Source: Paracamarosporium sp. OC-R06-R3 (lineage: Eukaryota; Ascomycota; Dothideomycetes; Pleosporales; Didymosphaeriaceae). From it: a DNA stretch of 64,000 bases. Below are positions 1 to 10,300 of this stretch, piece after piece. The notes under the pieces were generated by a model. It saw only the letters and a program-made list of their open reading frames with translations. It had not been told where the DNA came from and made no database searches. The position numbers were made by a program, and so were the translations under genes. Numbering within the stretch: the first letter of the stretch is position 1; the number at the start of each line of letters is the position of its first letter. The stretch covers positions 1 to 64,000 of the forward strand of contig JACVRA010000436.1 of the NCBI GenBank assembly GCA_019828545.1, given 5' to 3'.

Positions 1-582
1 ACGACGTGCATTGACTGCCAAGACACGGTAATTAATTAACTCTAGCGATTACTATGAGATAAGGTCTGTGCGCGACGCGTTGAAAACAACACCTTCAGCC
101 TCTACGCTCGATCACCTCTACACCCCACTCGATGGGAGCCTCTCCCTAGGTCTCCTCAGCTGCTGTTTCCGCTCATTATCCGCCTGCTGCAGCTCTCTAC
201 ACTCCTCACGATCGCTCTTAGAAAGTCCAGTATACTGAGATTGCCACTGGATTGCCCTTCTTCGAAGCTGCAGAAGCAGCGGCACTGGCAGCTCAAAATC
301 CTCTCTCTAGACGCTGTACGGCATGCCTGCGTCTAATAGGTCTATAAGCATGTTTAAATTGACCTTTCCGCCCTTAACAACGTCCTAGAGTACTACCTTG
401 ATCTCTGGCACCTCGCTGGTCATTGCCTGATCGATCTATTAGTTAAAGAAGTGCTGAGTCTGGTGGGAAAGCTCCACCATGTTTTCGTACGTCAAGGCCC
501 TCTACACCGACGTTGCTGCACCTGCAGAGCTTGCAGTAGGCTCTATAGGCAAGGGCTGCCGCCCAAGAAGCTGACTCTGTGC
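1..582 (-). pseudogene. Decayed coding remnant, unknown family, runs off the window edge
   Basis: Read on the minus strand from about 582 down to 1, one frame gives long stretches of coding-like sequence broken by several in-frame stops, mostly TAG plus at least one TAA. Readable pieces include LGRQPLPIEPTASSAGAATS, MTSEVPEIKVVL, NLNMLIDLLDAGMPYSV and a charged Gln/Arg/Glu-rich helix (QLRRRAIQWQSQYTGLSK, then KSDREECRELQQADNERK). Several stops would become Gln codons with one T-to-C change, as expected after RIP at CpA. The frame differs from the neighbouring remnant at 586-1803, so this is either a second gene or the same gene after a frameshift. I do not recognise the family. A repeat-borne or transposon-captured gene is the likeliest source. 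Confidence 0.5.
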
Positions 583-585
583 TAA

Positions 586-1803
586 CTAACTAACAGACAG
601 CGCGCTGGCGGCGATCGCGCTCATAAAGCTATTAGTAGAAAACGCAGTTATAGAGCTTTGTTGTGCCTTTGCCTTCGCCTTCTCCTTCTTCTTCGCTGCT
701 AGCTCTCTAGACGTCCACAGAGCTAATTGTACACTGTCGTTAGGCTCTTTAACAGAGCATCTCCCAAGGGTGATGTTGCGCGACTACATAGATACAATCC
801 CACTATTAACCGGGAAATGGTTCTCAAATCAATTAGGTTTCCCAGCTATACGCTGGATCTAGCATACAAAGGGGTAGTTGCTACAGTAGGTATCCTGGCA
901 TCTCTATCTATCACGGATAGCAATTGCTGGGCCATCAGCAACTGCATGGCTAGCTAGCACCTCTAGCAGCTCTTGCAGCTGCCTTTGTGTTGCAGTAAGT
1001 CGAATCGCGCTCTAAGAGCTGGAAGAGCCTCTGCTGCGTTGTTGGCCCATAGGACTAATTACCTCTACAGGCTCAGTGGTGAGCGTTGCGTCGAAGTCGA
1101 TAAAGACGTCTACAAAGGACTCCCTAAGGTGCTTTGCGTACTCTAAGACCTGTACAAAGGCACTACCCTGGTTACGCTTAAGCGATTGCCGCAGCTTCTG
1201 CTTCTCTGGGGTAGGTTGCTTGTACGCGCAGCCAGAAACGTCCCTGATTATTACCCTCTGCGGCGGAGTTGTCTCCAAAGATAGGTCCTGCACAACGTCG
1301 TCCACCTATATCCACAGCTGCCCGGCAAAGTAGCTATCCACATCGAATTCTGCATCGAACTTTGGCTTGTATAGCTCTTTTTTCGGGCCTACAAAAGCTT
1401 GCCAGCGACAGGTAATATAAGGCTTAACTTCAGGCTGGCCCGTATTTAACTTCGGCTCCTTATACTGGGTAGCTGACTGCGGTATAGGGCTGCCAATTAG
1501 ATCAGATGCACCACCGCTAGATAGTACAATCGACGGCAATTGCTGCGCGGACTATGGGGGCTCCAGGGCCTCCGGGAGGTCAACTGGATCGGATACAAAC
1601 AAGCTATCAGTGTTCTCCTCTGCTAGAGGAGGGCTATTCACTACTAAAGGAGGTTTGTTGCCAGATACTACACTTGGTGCCTTCCTCTGCGCCTTAGCAC
1701 CTTTAGCAGCTCCTTTGCGCGCCTTCCGCGCACGCTTTGGAGGATTTTGACTGTTATCAAATGGCTGAGTAGCTTTACGCTTACGTTGGCTGTAATTTGG
1801 CAT
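586..1803 (-). pseudogene. Amber-riddled pseudogene of about 405 codons, unknown family
   Basis: From an ATG at 1803 one minus-strand frame runs to a TAG at 586-588 and is interrupted only by isolated stops. TAG occurs at 1552-1554, 1306-1308, 1012-1014, 904-906, 859-861 and 784-786, and TGA at 829-831; all are in the same frame with no frameshift. The N-terminus is basic (SQRKRKATQPF, KRARKARKGAAKGAK). The middle is an ordered region, including PYITCRWQAFVGPKKELYKP. Near the C-terminus is a Cys motif C-x4-C-x6-C (RCQDTYC, SNYPFVC) followed by an AKKKEKAKAKAQQ tail. Six of seven stops are TAG, as expected from CAG or TGG mutated by RIP. Family unrecognised; the Cys motif and basic tail hint at nucleic-acid binding, but that is inference. 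Confidence 0.6.
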
Positions 1804-1912
1804 ATTGCAGGTATTTTATTAGGGTGAATGTTCCTTATAATCATTATTTTACTAACAAATTAGGCGTAGGAAGATGTTCTGCCAGAAGCTAGGGCCACCT
1901 CAGCCGCGAAAA

Positions 1913-1979
1913 GTGGGGCGGTATGGTATTTTGAAAAGCACCGATATCGCCCGCTAGCTATCGCTCGTTACCGCCCCAC
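1913..1979. repeat. 11-bp perfect inverted repeat
   Basis: GTGGGGCGGTA at 1913-1923 is matched by its reverse complement TACCGCCCCAC at 1969-1979, with 45 bp between. It lies about 110 bp upstream of the 586-1803 pseudogene. It may be the terminal repeat of a small or decayed mobile element, but no target-site duplication is evident. Confidence 0.4.
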
Positions 1980-2833
1980 GCGTGCGCCCTACCCGCGTCG
2001 CAACACCACCACCTCATCGCGATCAAAGTAGAGACACTGCCTTGGCGCGCCTAATGCAAAGCACGCAGGACGGGACGTATTTGTATCGCACACATCCTCT
2101 TGCCCTTATCGTTTATCAATTGCTCGTCGGCGTGATGCCGGGTCTCGTGGACGGTCCTTCGATCTTTACATCATAAGTAACATCGACATGACCACGTCCA
2201 GCCGAACGAAGCTTGAGTCAGGTCATTCGCACAGACGGCAATCTATGTGTCATGACGCCTGAGCGGCGGTGCACAAGCATACAGCTGCTCAAAGCATTAG
2301 TTATGATTGTGCCGCACACTTCAGCACTTTGGTCCTCGATTAGGCTGTCGCTCCGATAAATATGACAATATTAATCAAAAGCGGCATTGGTGGTGCACCA
2401 AACATCCATGAAACAGCGATGCCTACGTCTCCATGCCACCGCACCATCAATTCGAAATTTGCCCATGGTCCCACGTATAGCGTCCCTAAAATCAGACAGC
2501 AGTCAAGGCTTTCGTCATGCAATAATGAACTCGTTGATGACGAGGGAGGATGCTTTTCTTCACTATTGTAGCTAAACAGCAGACTTCTGTTGCTTCGCAG
2601 TGTCCATGGTCGCGATTTTTCAGTACGACCTCAACAATCTAACATTGACGCTGTTGGCCTACCACGATATCATCATGATCCTATTTAATAGGAATGTTGA
2701 GAAGATTACACAGACACCAATTGATCAAATCGGCTAGAGTTGATTCAATGGTTTCATGTAAATAGTAAGGAGCAACGATTAGCCAGAAACCCCACTGAGA
2801 GCTGCAATTGTATTCAAATCTTCCCCATGGACC
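1980..2833. other. Intergenic, no gene seen
   Basis: Only short open frames without recognisable domains. This segment holds the 3' flank of the P450 that ends at 2834. Confidence 0.6.
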
Positions 2834-4767
2834 TCATCGCCTCTGCTCAAATATCAGGCTAAATCTTCCAGGCTGTGCTGTAAGCTGGTCTTTCATATCA
2901 AGTTCTACTTTGGTTGCATCAAACTCATCTGGGAATCGGAATGTGTACTTGGTAATCAAGTTTGCCGTGACAAGACGAATCTGAGCTAGCCCAAGGTTCT
3001 TGCCGACACATGCTCTACGACCTGTGGAATATTGAGACATCGTTAGTTTCTCAGATTCTGCCCAATCTTAAATGGGGATACGTACCAACACCAAAGGGTG
3101 CAAACGCGCGCCTGTCCTTGATTAACTCAGGCTGGGTCGTCCAGCGTTCTGGAATGAACTCGGTGGGCTTTCCAAAAGCACTTTCCACTTTCCATCGCAT
3201 TAGTTCAAGAATCAGGCAAAGATTGGAATCGCTTACTTCGAGAAATCGTATACCTGGGTGCTGCGATCTTGGTCTGGGAAGGAATGAACGTGTCGCCGAT
3301 CCTCAATCCTTCTGGGCCCGTGATTCGGGTTCCAGTTGTAAGGGCAGCAGGGATGAGTCGCATTGATTCGTTTATGACGGCGTTGAGATGCTCCAATGTT
3401 GCCAAAGCGTGGAGGTCATAAGGAGTAGACAGACACTTCAATTCTTCGTAGACTTTATCTGCGTGAACCGGATGTCGAGCCATGAGATAGAAGAGAATGA
3501 TCAGGCTGGGACCTGCCGTATCACTGGATCAAAGATGTACCTGTTAGCTCATCCTTGGTTCCTAATACGATGACGGCACGACTCGTCCTTACCTGCCACC
3601 TACAATCACAGATACCGCGTTCCCACTCAGAAGATTTTTCTGAGCCGCAGCGTCCATTCTATGTGCATTTTCTTCCATGTCTTCTATGAAGTACTTGGCG
3701 ATATCCGGTTCCGTAGCCTTAGTCTAACTTCGTCAGTCGAGGCCAATAGTATCTCACACGCTTCGACATACCTTGAGCCGTCTATCCATGCACTCATCGC
3801 AAAACATTATCATCTTGTTCCATGATTTGACACCATGTGCAAAAGGAAAGAACGAAAAACAAATGCGGATGAGCCAAATAACCATGTTCAACGGTCCAAG
3901 AAGAGATAATCCTGCGCGTTGTTGCGCGATAACTCGGTGCCATGCTGCGGACTTCATCATGCCGAAATTCTCATTGAATGCGAATTCTCCCATGGAATCA
4001 TGGGCAAACCATTGCATGATATCATTCACAACCACTGGCCTGGAGTCTGCGTTCGCAATGAGTTCTTCCAATGCAGCGATCTGATTCCGGATACGCGGTA
4101 CATATTGGTCGATTGCTGAGGTGCTAGTCAGATGCAAGTCATCGGAGAAATGATACGGCAATTCACCTTTAGAGGAAAGGGCTTTTTGCCACGCTTGGCG
4201 TCTGTCTAAGTGGTCCTGTGAACGTCGGGAAAATATGGGCGAAGTTCTTGGGTGGATAATGTCGTACCATTCCGACCGTGTATTGGTATTCCCCGAAGCA
4301 TCCATCGCATCGAAAGCTGCGGGATGAAATATTGTGATCTCGTTCGGACCTAGCATCGTTAGCTCGTCAGCCATTCATTATGGCCACTCATGACGTGGTA
4401 GCATACCGGTTCGGACAAATTGGCCGTATTTCTTGTACATGGCATTCAGCACCTGATGGTTCCTTGAATCACGACATTTCCACACATGCCATAGCTTCGA
4501 GATGGCAGCGCCACTGGGGCCCGGAAAGTGTCGCAGTTTATGGAAGAGGATCCGATACGCCACGATGCTACCGAAAAGACCGAGGAGGTATGATATGCTC
4601 AACAATAGCGGTCTATGGAGTTCTCGCGTAACTCCCAGGGCGAAGAAGAAAGTTGACAGATGAGAGATCACGACATATGGCCCCCGCAAGTGCCATTCGC
4701 CTTTGATAAAGACAAGTGTATGTGCGAATATGCCAATCACAATGGCAGTTGCGCAAGCCTTCTCCAT
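2834..4767 (-). CDS. Cytochrome P450 monooxygenase, membrane-anchored
   Basis: Spliced product of 546 residues. Exons 4767-4407, 4349-3772, 3717-3593, 3523-3237, 3187-3086 and 3021-2834 are joined by GT-AG introns of 49-69 bp, and the total is an exact codon multiple. The ATG at 4767 is chosen because the open frame further upstream begins with TTG. The N-terminus carries several hydrophobic segments before the proline-rich hinge RHFPGPSG. The I-helix region has SDTAGPS, the K-helix ExxR is ESMR, and the haem loop FGVGRRACVG is completed across the last intron (Cys near residue 488). A haem-thiolate oxygenase of this kind usually hydroxylates or epoxidises the cluster product at the ER membrane. 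It diverges from the UbiA-like gene and belongs by position to the HR-PKS/NRPS system. Substrate unknown. Confidence 0.88.
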
Positions 4768-5170
4768 GGTACTATGCTCAAGGAATGATAACTGAGTAAT
4801 CAGTGGAGCTTGGGTAAGAAAGACGAAGACGAAGTATGCCAGGCTGTTGAGGCTCAAAAGGTCTTCTATTTAGGGATCTAATACACCACTGTCCGGCATC
4901 TGATTACTTCCGGTCGCAGGATGCACCAAACTTGATGGTGGTATAGTGGCGGAAACGGAACAGATAATGCCGTGGACTTTATATGTTGAGGATCGATCCA
5001 AAAACCCTCTCTGGCTTCATTGATTCGATGAAGTGTAGTTGCACTGGCTGCGTTGCGACCAATAGGATTAGAATCCTGCCTTAACACCGCGGAATTACGA
5101 TTCAAGTTAGGGTCTAACGTTCGGGAGTAAGTTCCGGTCATCGTTTTCGATGATCCATGCCACGATCGAA

Positions 5171-5210
5171 CGGCCCGCGATACACCCGCGCGGCCCGCGA
5201 CACATCCCGC
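5171..5210. promoter_or_regulatory. 20-bp tandem repeat, possible regulator site
   Basis: CGGCCCGCGA occurs at 5171-5180 and again at 5191-5200, and the following 10 bases are partly conserved, giving two 20-bp units. CGG and CCG triplets are typical half-sites of Zn2Cys6 regulators. It lies in the divergent P450/UbiA-like promoter. Binding is inference. Confidence 0.4.
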
Positions 5211-5612
5211 AATCATTGACCCTACTAACAGATATGTATCTACAGTCCCCCCCTGCACGAGTGACTAGCGTTAGACATATTTCAAAGACTGGACGCGTGG
5301 CTGTCATACTTCTCTTATGGTATTAGCCTTTTACACCCCTAGCGAATCCTTTGAAATTCCCCAAACCCTAGATGCTTGTGGAGGAGACAGTAGATCGACA
5401 TTCTTGCCTTCCTATCCGAGGTAGTGCATTGATTGCAGCGTAGCAGTGGTCGTCCCAACTCGAGCCTGCCACTGGGACTAGAACATCCCAACGCTCAAGG
5501 ATGGAGGCTTCCGGCACTTCCGCCGTGTTACAAGGAATCAAACGTGCATGAAGTCCGAATGTTCTCAGTCATCACACTGTCTTATGTTTTCTTGTTGCAA
5601 TCCGGCTCATCT

Positions 5613-5618
5613 TATATA
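5613..5618 (+). promoter_or_regulatory. TATA-like element
   Basis: TATATA about 105 bp upstream of the chosen ATG (5723) of the UbiA-like gene, a plausible spacing for a fungal TATA box plus short leader. Confidence 0.4.
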
Positions 5619-5722
5619 CCACCGCGATCACGTTCATGCCAGCATCATTCAGACCTTCTCCGGGCTCATATCCAACTCTGTGTCTCTCCATCAGTTCAAA
5701 CCTACACCTGGAACTTCTCATA

Positions 5723-6631
5723 ATGAAATCATGGATACTGCTACGAAACACTATTTATCATATTCATACATTTGTTCTCTTTACTTATAGCGACTTGAAG
5801 ACAATGGTAATCCCCAGCACAGCGTTTGCGTTGTCTACCAGCCTTGGCAAGGCACTTTCTCACAACGAAATCTATCTTCAATCTTATATCTATGGACTCC
5901 TGCTCAAACTACCAGCCATGTTACTCTGGACCTGGATCAACTGCCTGGCATTCAACATCAACAACCAGAAGTCGACTCATGCAGTCAAAGAGGATGCATT
6001 CAACAAACCTTGGCGTCCAATGCCATCCAATCGAATAGCAGACCGGAGCGTAAGATTACTAGCTGTAGTAATCTATCCTATCGCTTTCATCACTAGCTAT
6101 GTTTTAAGAGGAGGACTAATACAATCGCTGCTTCTTGCTCTTTTCGGGTACCTGTACAACGATCTTCGACTTGGAGACAAGAGTGTCATTCTACGTAACG
6201 TTCTCAATGCATACGGTTTTACATCCTTTGCATCAGGGGCTCTTGGGGTCGCAGAACAATCGACTGTCGATGAGGCTACCTTCAAATGGTTATTGGTGAT
6301 CGGCCTTATAATCTTCACAACGGTACATATCCAGGATACATACGACCAGATCGGCGACGCAGCAGCAGGTCGCCAAACTATTCCGCTTGCTTTGGGTGAT
6401 GTTATAGCTCGCTGGAGTATTGTCGTACCCACCCTGCTGTGGAGCTACATATGTCCTAGATTTTGGGACGTGAATGCGGTCGGATATCTTGTGGTCGGCC
6501 TTCTCGGTATCGTAATCAGCGGGCGACTAATACTTATCCGATCTATAGAGGGCGATAAAACCACCTTTCTAATATACAATGGCTGGCTGATTGCAATATA
6601 TGGGCTACCTCTTCTCGCAGCTTGGAAATAG
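5723..6631 (+). CDS. UbiA-superfamily membrane protein, Fma-TC-like terpene cyclase or prenyltransferase
   Basis: A single exon of 302 residues when started at the ATG at 5723. An in-frame ATG at 5636 would add 29 residues without family features. The protein is highly hydrophobic with about seven to nine membrane helices. The first polar loop has FNINNQ followed by KEDAFNKPWRPMP, the shape of the first Asp-rich loop in fungal UbiA homologues. The second is VHIQDTYDQIGDAAAGRQ, matching the DxxxD-type loop that binds diphosphate through magnesium. UbiA enzymes prenylate aromatic acceptors or, in the fungal Fma-TC group (fumagillin), cyclise farnesyl diphosphate. No aromatic synthase is present in the window, so terpene cyclase or an unknown prenyl transfer are both open. 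Superfamily assignment is firm; the reaction is inference. Confidence 0.8.
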   Translation: MKSWILLRNTIYHIHTFVLFTYSDLKTMVIPSTAFALSTSLGKALSHNEIYLQSYIYGLLLKLPAMLLWTWINCLAFNINNQKSTHAVKEDAFNKPWRPMPSNRIADRSVRLLAVVIYPIAFITSYVLRGGLIQSLLLALFGYLYNDLRLGDKSVILRNVLNAYGFTSFASGALGVAEQSTVDEATFKWLLVIGLIIFTTVHIQDTYDQIGDAAAGRQTIPLALGDVIARWSIVVPTLLWSYICPRFWDVNAVGYLVVGLLGIVISGRLILIRSIEGDKTTFLIYNGWLIAIYGLPLLAAWK

Positions 6632-6912
6632 ACGCAGTTTTCTTTATAGTCCCGACTACCGATTACGTAGCTTTCTATATTCATTGCTTCATATCTCGTT
6701 TCACGAAATATCTGCGGATGTACTTTCCTATGGCGAAGTATATTTTATAGGATCTAGTTCTAGGTTCATCGAAACGGCAAGCTGTTGGCTATCACAGGAA
6801 TATAATAGTCTTCGTTAATAGAAACATCGAATGGGATTTGACGAATAATAATCGATCAAATCAGCTGAAGCTGATCCCATGAACCTTTTTTGTATGTTTA
6901 TCGCTCTATAGT

Positions 6913-7026
6913 CTATTTCTGTCTGTCTTCTTTCTCTCCATCCTCCTTTGAAATAACCAACCTGGATCCCTTTGTCGCTATGCCAGCCAAATCATCGATA
7001 CTATCGGTACTCCACATTACGAACGG
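6913..7026 (-). pseudogene. Duplicated fragment of the HR-PKS 3' end (ACP C-terminus)
   Basis: Minus-strand translation gives VMWSTDSIDDLAGIATKG then SRLV, against VMWSTNSIDELAGIVTKG then SRLV at the C-terminus of the HR-PKS (19 of 22 residues identical). Similarity extends through a lysine/glutamate tail and the stop into about 15 bases of 3' flank. It ends near 7026; the sequence beyond does not resemble PKS. It lies about 420 bp downstream of the intact gene's end in the same orientation, so a partial tandem duplication or the stump of a second PKS are the likely origins. The rest of 6632-7330 shows nothing else. Confidence 0.75.
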
Positions 7027-7330
7027 TGTGGCTAGATGACACCCACGCACCGTTCCGCAAATTTCTTCTGGATAATCGCCATATTTTCTCGTTGAGCTTC
7101 GTTGCGGGCTTTGTTTTGTTCTCAGCACAATTAATATCTTATTTTTGGTTGGGTGGCACGGTACGGCACATCACGATATGTAGTCGATACATGACATGGA
7201 CAACTCCGGCATTGGGCTATCTTTTGAATTAATTCTTTGAATAAGAGTCTGTTCACTTATACTTTGCTATGGTTACACCCTAATAGGTTATATTCTATAG
7301 TACCTAGCTCTACATCTATCGCTGTACACT

Positions 7331-10300
7331 CTATTCGTGTCCTTCGCCTTCTTCTCCATTCGCTTTTATTGTAACCAACCTAGATCCTTTCGTCACTATT
7401 CCAGCCAACTCATCGATACTATTGGTACTCCACATCACCAACAGTGGCAAATTGACTTGCAGATAGGCACTGATCCAGTTCCTCAACTCGACGCCAACAA
7501 GTGAATCGACGCCATACGAGTCTAGACTCCGTGCTGAAACGATTTCATCGGCCTTAAAGGAGAGGATCGTGGCTAGTTGTTTGACAATGGCGCCACAGAT
7601 AGTATCCAGTGCCTCCTCATAAGTTGTCGCAGCCTGGAGTACCGATCCCACATCATCGGCAGTACCATTTCTCTGCTTTCCAACTTGTTTCTCCCGTCCC
7701 AGATGTACGAACTTCTTGTCGTTTGTCCAATACATCGTCTCGAGACCACGCTCATTACCAGAAGGCACAAGACCGACCGATGACTGGCAGTATCCCGTCT
7801 CATTCTGAATAGCGTGATCGAGATGAGACAAGAACTCGGCAAGAGTGACGTTGCCCAAGCCATTGCGACGAAGGGTAGCGGCCACCTCGGGGTTCTCACT
7901 GACGTAACCGGCCTCGACGATAGCACCAACGTTTATTGAGTAAGCCGATAGACCAAGGCGCTGGCGATAGTGCGCGATTCCGTCCTGGAAAGAGCAGGCT
8001 GCGGCATAGTTGCTGGAGCCAATGTTGCCAACAATGGATACCACAGATGAGAGCATGAGGAAGAAGTCTAGGTCATCGGGCAACAGCTTGTGTAGATTCC
8101 ATGTGCCTCGTACCTTCGGGCTGGTAGCCTTGCACCAATGCTCCACCGTCATATCATCCAAAAGAATGTCGTGTAAGACCATGGCAGCCTGAATAAGTCC
8201 ACGGATGGGAGGCAATGTGTCCCGGATGCTGGCTAACGTTTGCTCCAATGAGTCTTCCGAAGTGACGTCGCATCGATCGACGCGCACGGTGACTCCCTCA
8301 GATCCCAGTCTGTCTAGGAAGCTCTGAGCTTCTGGATCAACCTTGGCAGATCTGGAGAAGATGACAATGTGGCGAGCACCTTTATCTGCCATCCAATCGA
8401 CAATACGCCTTCCCAAGCCTCCCAAGCCACCGACTACGATGTAAGTCGCCTCTGCGTGAAGCTGAACAGACGAAGGCTCTGGTTCGATGAGTGGAACCTT
8501 TTGTTCCGGCTCTACAGTCAAAAGCACTTTGCCCGTGTGCTTGCCAGCCTGGATTAAGCGGAATGCCTCCGCAATATGAGAGATCGGAAATTTTGTCAGC
8601 CTTAAGTGTTGGACGGCCCCGCTAGCGAACAGGTCCATGACCTCGCGCAAAAGCTTGTGTGCGAGGCTCTTCCTGGTGACAATAACGTGTGCCAGATCGA
8701 CATAGGCGAAGGTGATATTGTTGAGGAGGTACTCCATAGGCATCAAAGCATCTTCCATCAGATCTTTGCGTCCAATCTCGACGAATCGCCCAAACGGCGC
8801 GAGTGAGTTGCACGACTCGCGGAACATTTCCCCGCTGAGGGAGTTGAGGACAACATCAACGCCATTCCCACCTGTCAAGTTCATGACCTTGTCGCGGAAA
8901 GCCGTGGTCCGGCTCGAGAAGATATGGTCCCGTACAACGCCAAATTCGTTAACCAAAAGATCCACCTTTGCATCACTTGAACAAGTGACGAAGACCTCAG
9001 CGCCAATGTGACGGGCAAGCATGATAGATGCTTGACCGACGGCGCCAGCCGCTGAGTGAATGAGGATACTCTCCCCCTTCTTCAGCTTGCCGGCATACAC
9101 CAGAGAGTAGTAGACCGTGGCCCAGACAATGGGAACTGAGGCAGCTTCAACTAGGTCCATATCTTCAGTGATTACGTGACAGCAGTCTCCGTGCACGATG
9201 GGGTAGTTCGTGTACGACTGGGAATACAGTGCGCAGACGCGATCTCCAGGCTTGAACCTGTCTGCCATATTGGCCCCAACTTCCAGCACGACTCCGCTGC
9301 AGTCGTTCTGCATCCGGGTTATGCCTTCAAGTTGGCCAGAAGCAATCAGCACATCCTTGAAGTTGATGCTCGCGGCACAGAGCTGCAACTTGATGTGATC
9401 GGGATCGAGTGGTCCGGCCATCTCGGGGTTGTCTACCCATCGGATGGTGTCAAGCACACCTGGAACGCCTAGTTCTGCCGACATAGTCCTACTGTTTATG
9501 AAAGGTGCCTCCTCTGCTTGAGACACCCCCAAATCCCGGCGGATATGGTTGTCGAAACTGGGCTCTGGGCGAACACGAGAGACGAATAGCTGGCCCTCCC
9601 TTTCAACGAACTCGAGCTCAACGTCACCACTTGGAAATCCGAGATCTACCGTTGGGCTGCTCAGTATGGTTGTCAAGGGCTCGAGACTGTCTTCTAGGTC
9701 ACTCGAGATCTCTACGCTGATCAGGCGCACAGAGGTGTGTTCCTGGCGTATGGATCGGCAGAACCCGTAGACCCAGTCGCCACCGGGTTGGTCTTGTTTT
9801 CCATTGGCGGTGCGTGTCACAAACAGGACTGCTTTAGAGCTGATTATGCGCGCCTTGAGAGAATCGAAGAGTTGATCGTCAACATTCCAGGCCATACGAT
9901 CGCACACCCCGGGTAGAATGATGGACAACTTGTCGCCCACGACAGGCGATGTTATCTCACATAACTCAACGGTGCGGTCCCAAAGCTGCTTCTGGAGCTT
10001 TTCCGTGAAACCAGAGCTGACAGCCTGATCGGAGGATGTGACAACATCTATAGCGATGGGTTGAGCCGAGGGAGCTGGCTCCGGAACCTCTGATACGAAG
10101 ACAGTGATTGTGCCTCCATCAGCCACAGGGTAGTCCCAGAATAGTGGATCATTCTGGGAGAAACCTGCCTTTTGCAGTCTCTGTACCCATTCCGGACGCG
10201 AAAGGAGAGGTGAGAGCTTGCGACCTGTTCGGTATTAGTTGTGCACCATGTTGTTGTAGGAGGCTTTATATACCTTCGTCATAGCCGGCCCACCAACCGG

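Larger units (their letters stand above)
4768..5722. promoter_or_regulatory. Divergent promoter region between P450 and UbiA-like gene
   Basis: 955 bp separate the two start codons, so one control region may serve both genes. It contains a GC-rich tandem direct repeat at 5171-5210 and a TATA-like element at 5613-5618. No other gene is supported. Confidence 0.5.

Noticed and set aside
4768..4857. Upstream extension of the first P450
   Set aside because: The longer frame starts at TTG; the first ATG (4767) already gives a full-length N-terminus with membrane segments.
5636..5722. Longer start for the UbiA-like protein
   Set aside because: The extra 29 residues lack family features and would place the start within about 20 bp of the TATA-like element.
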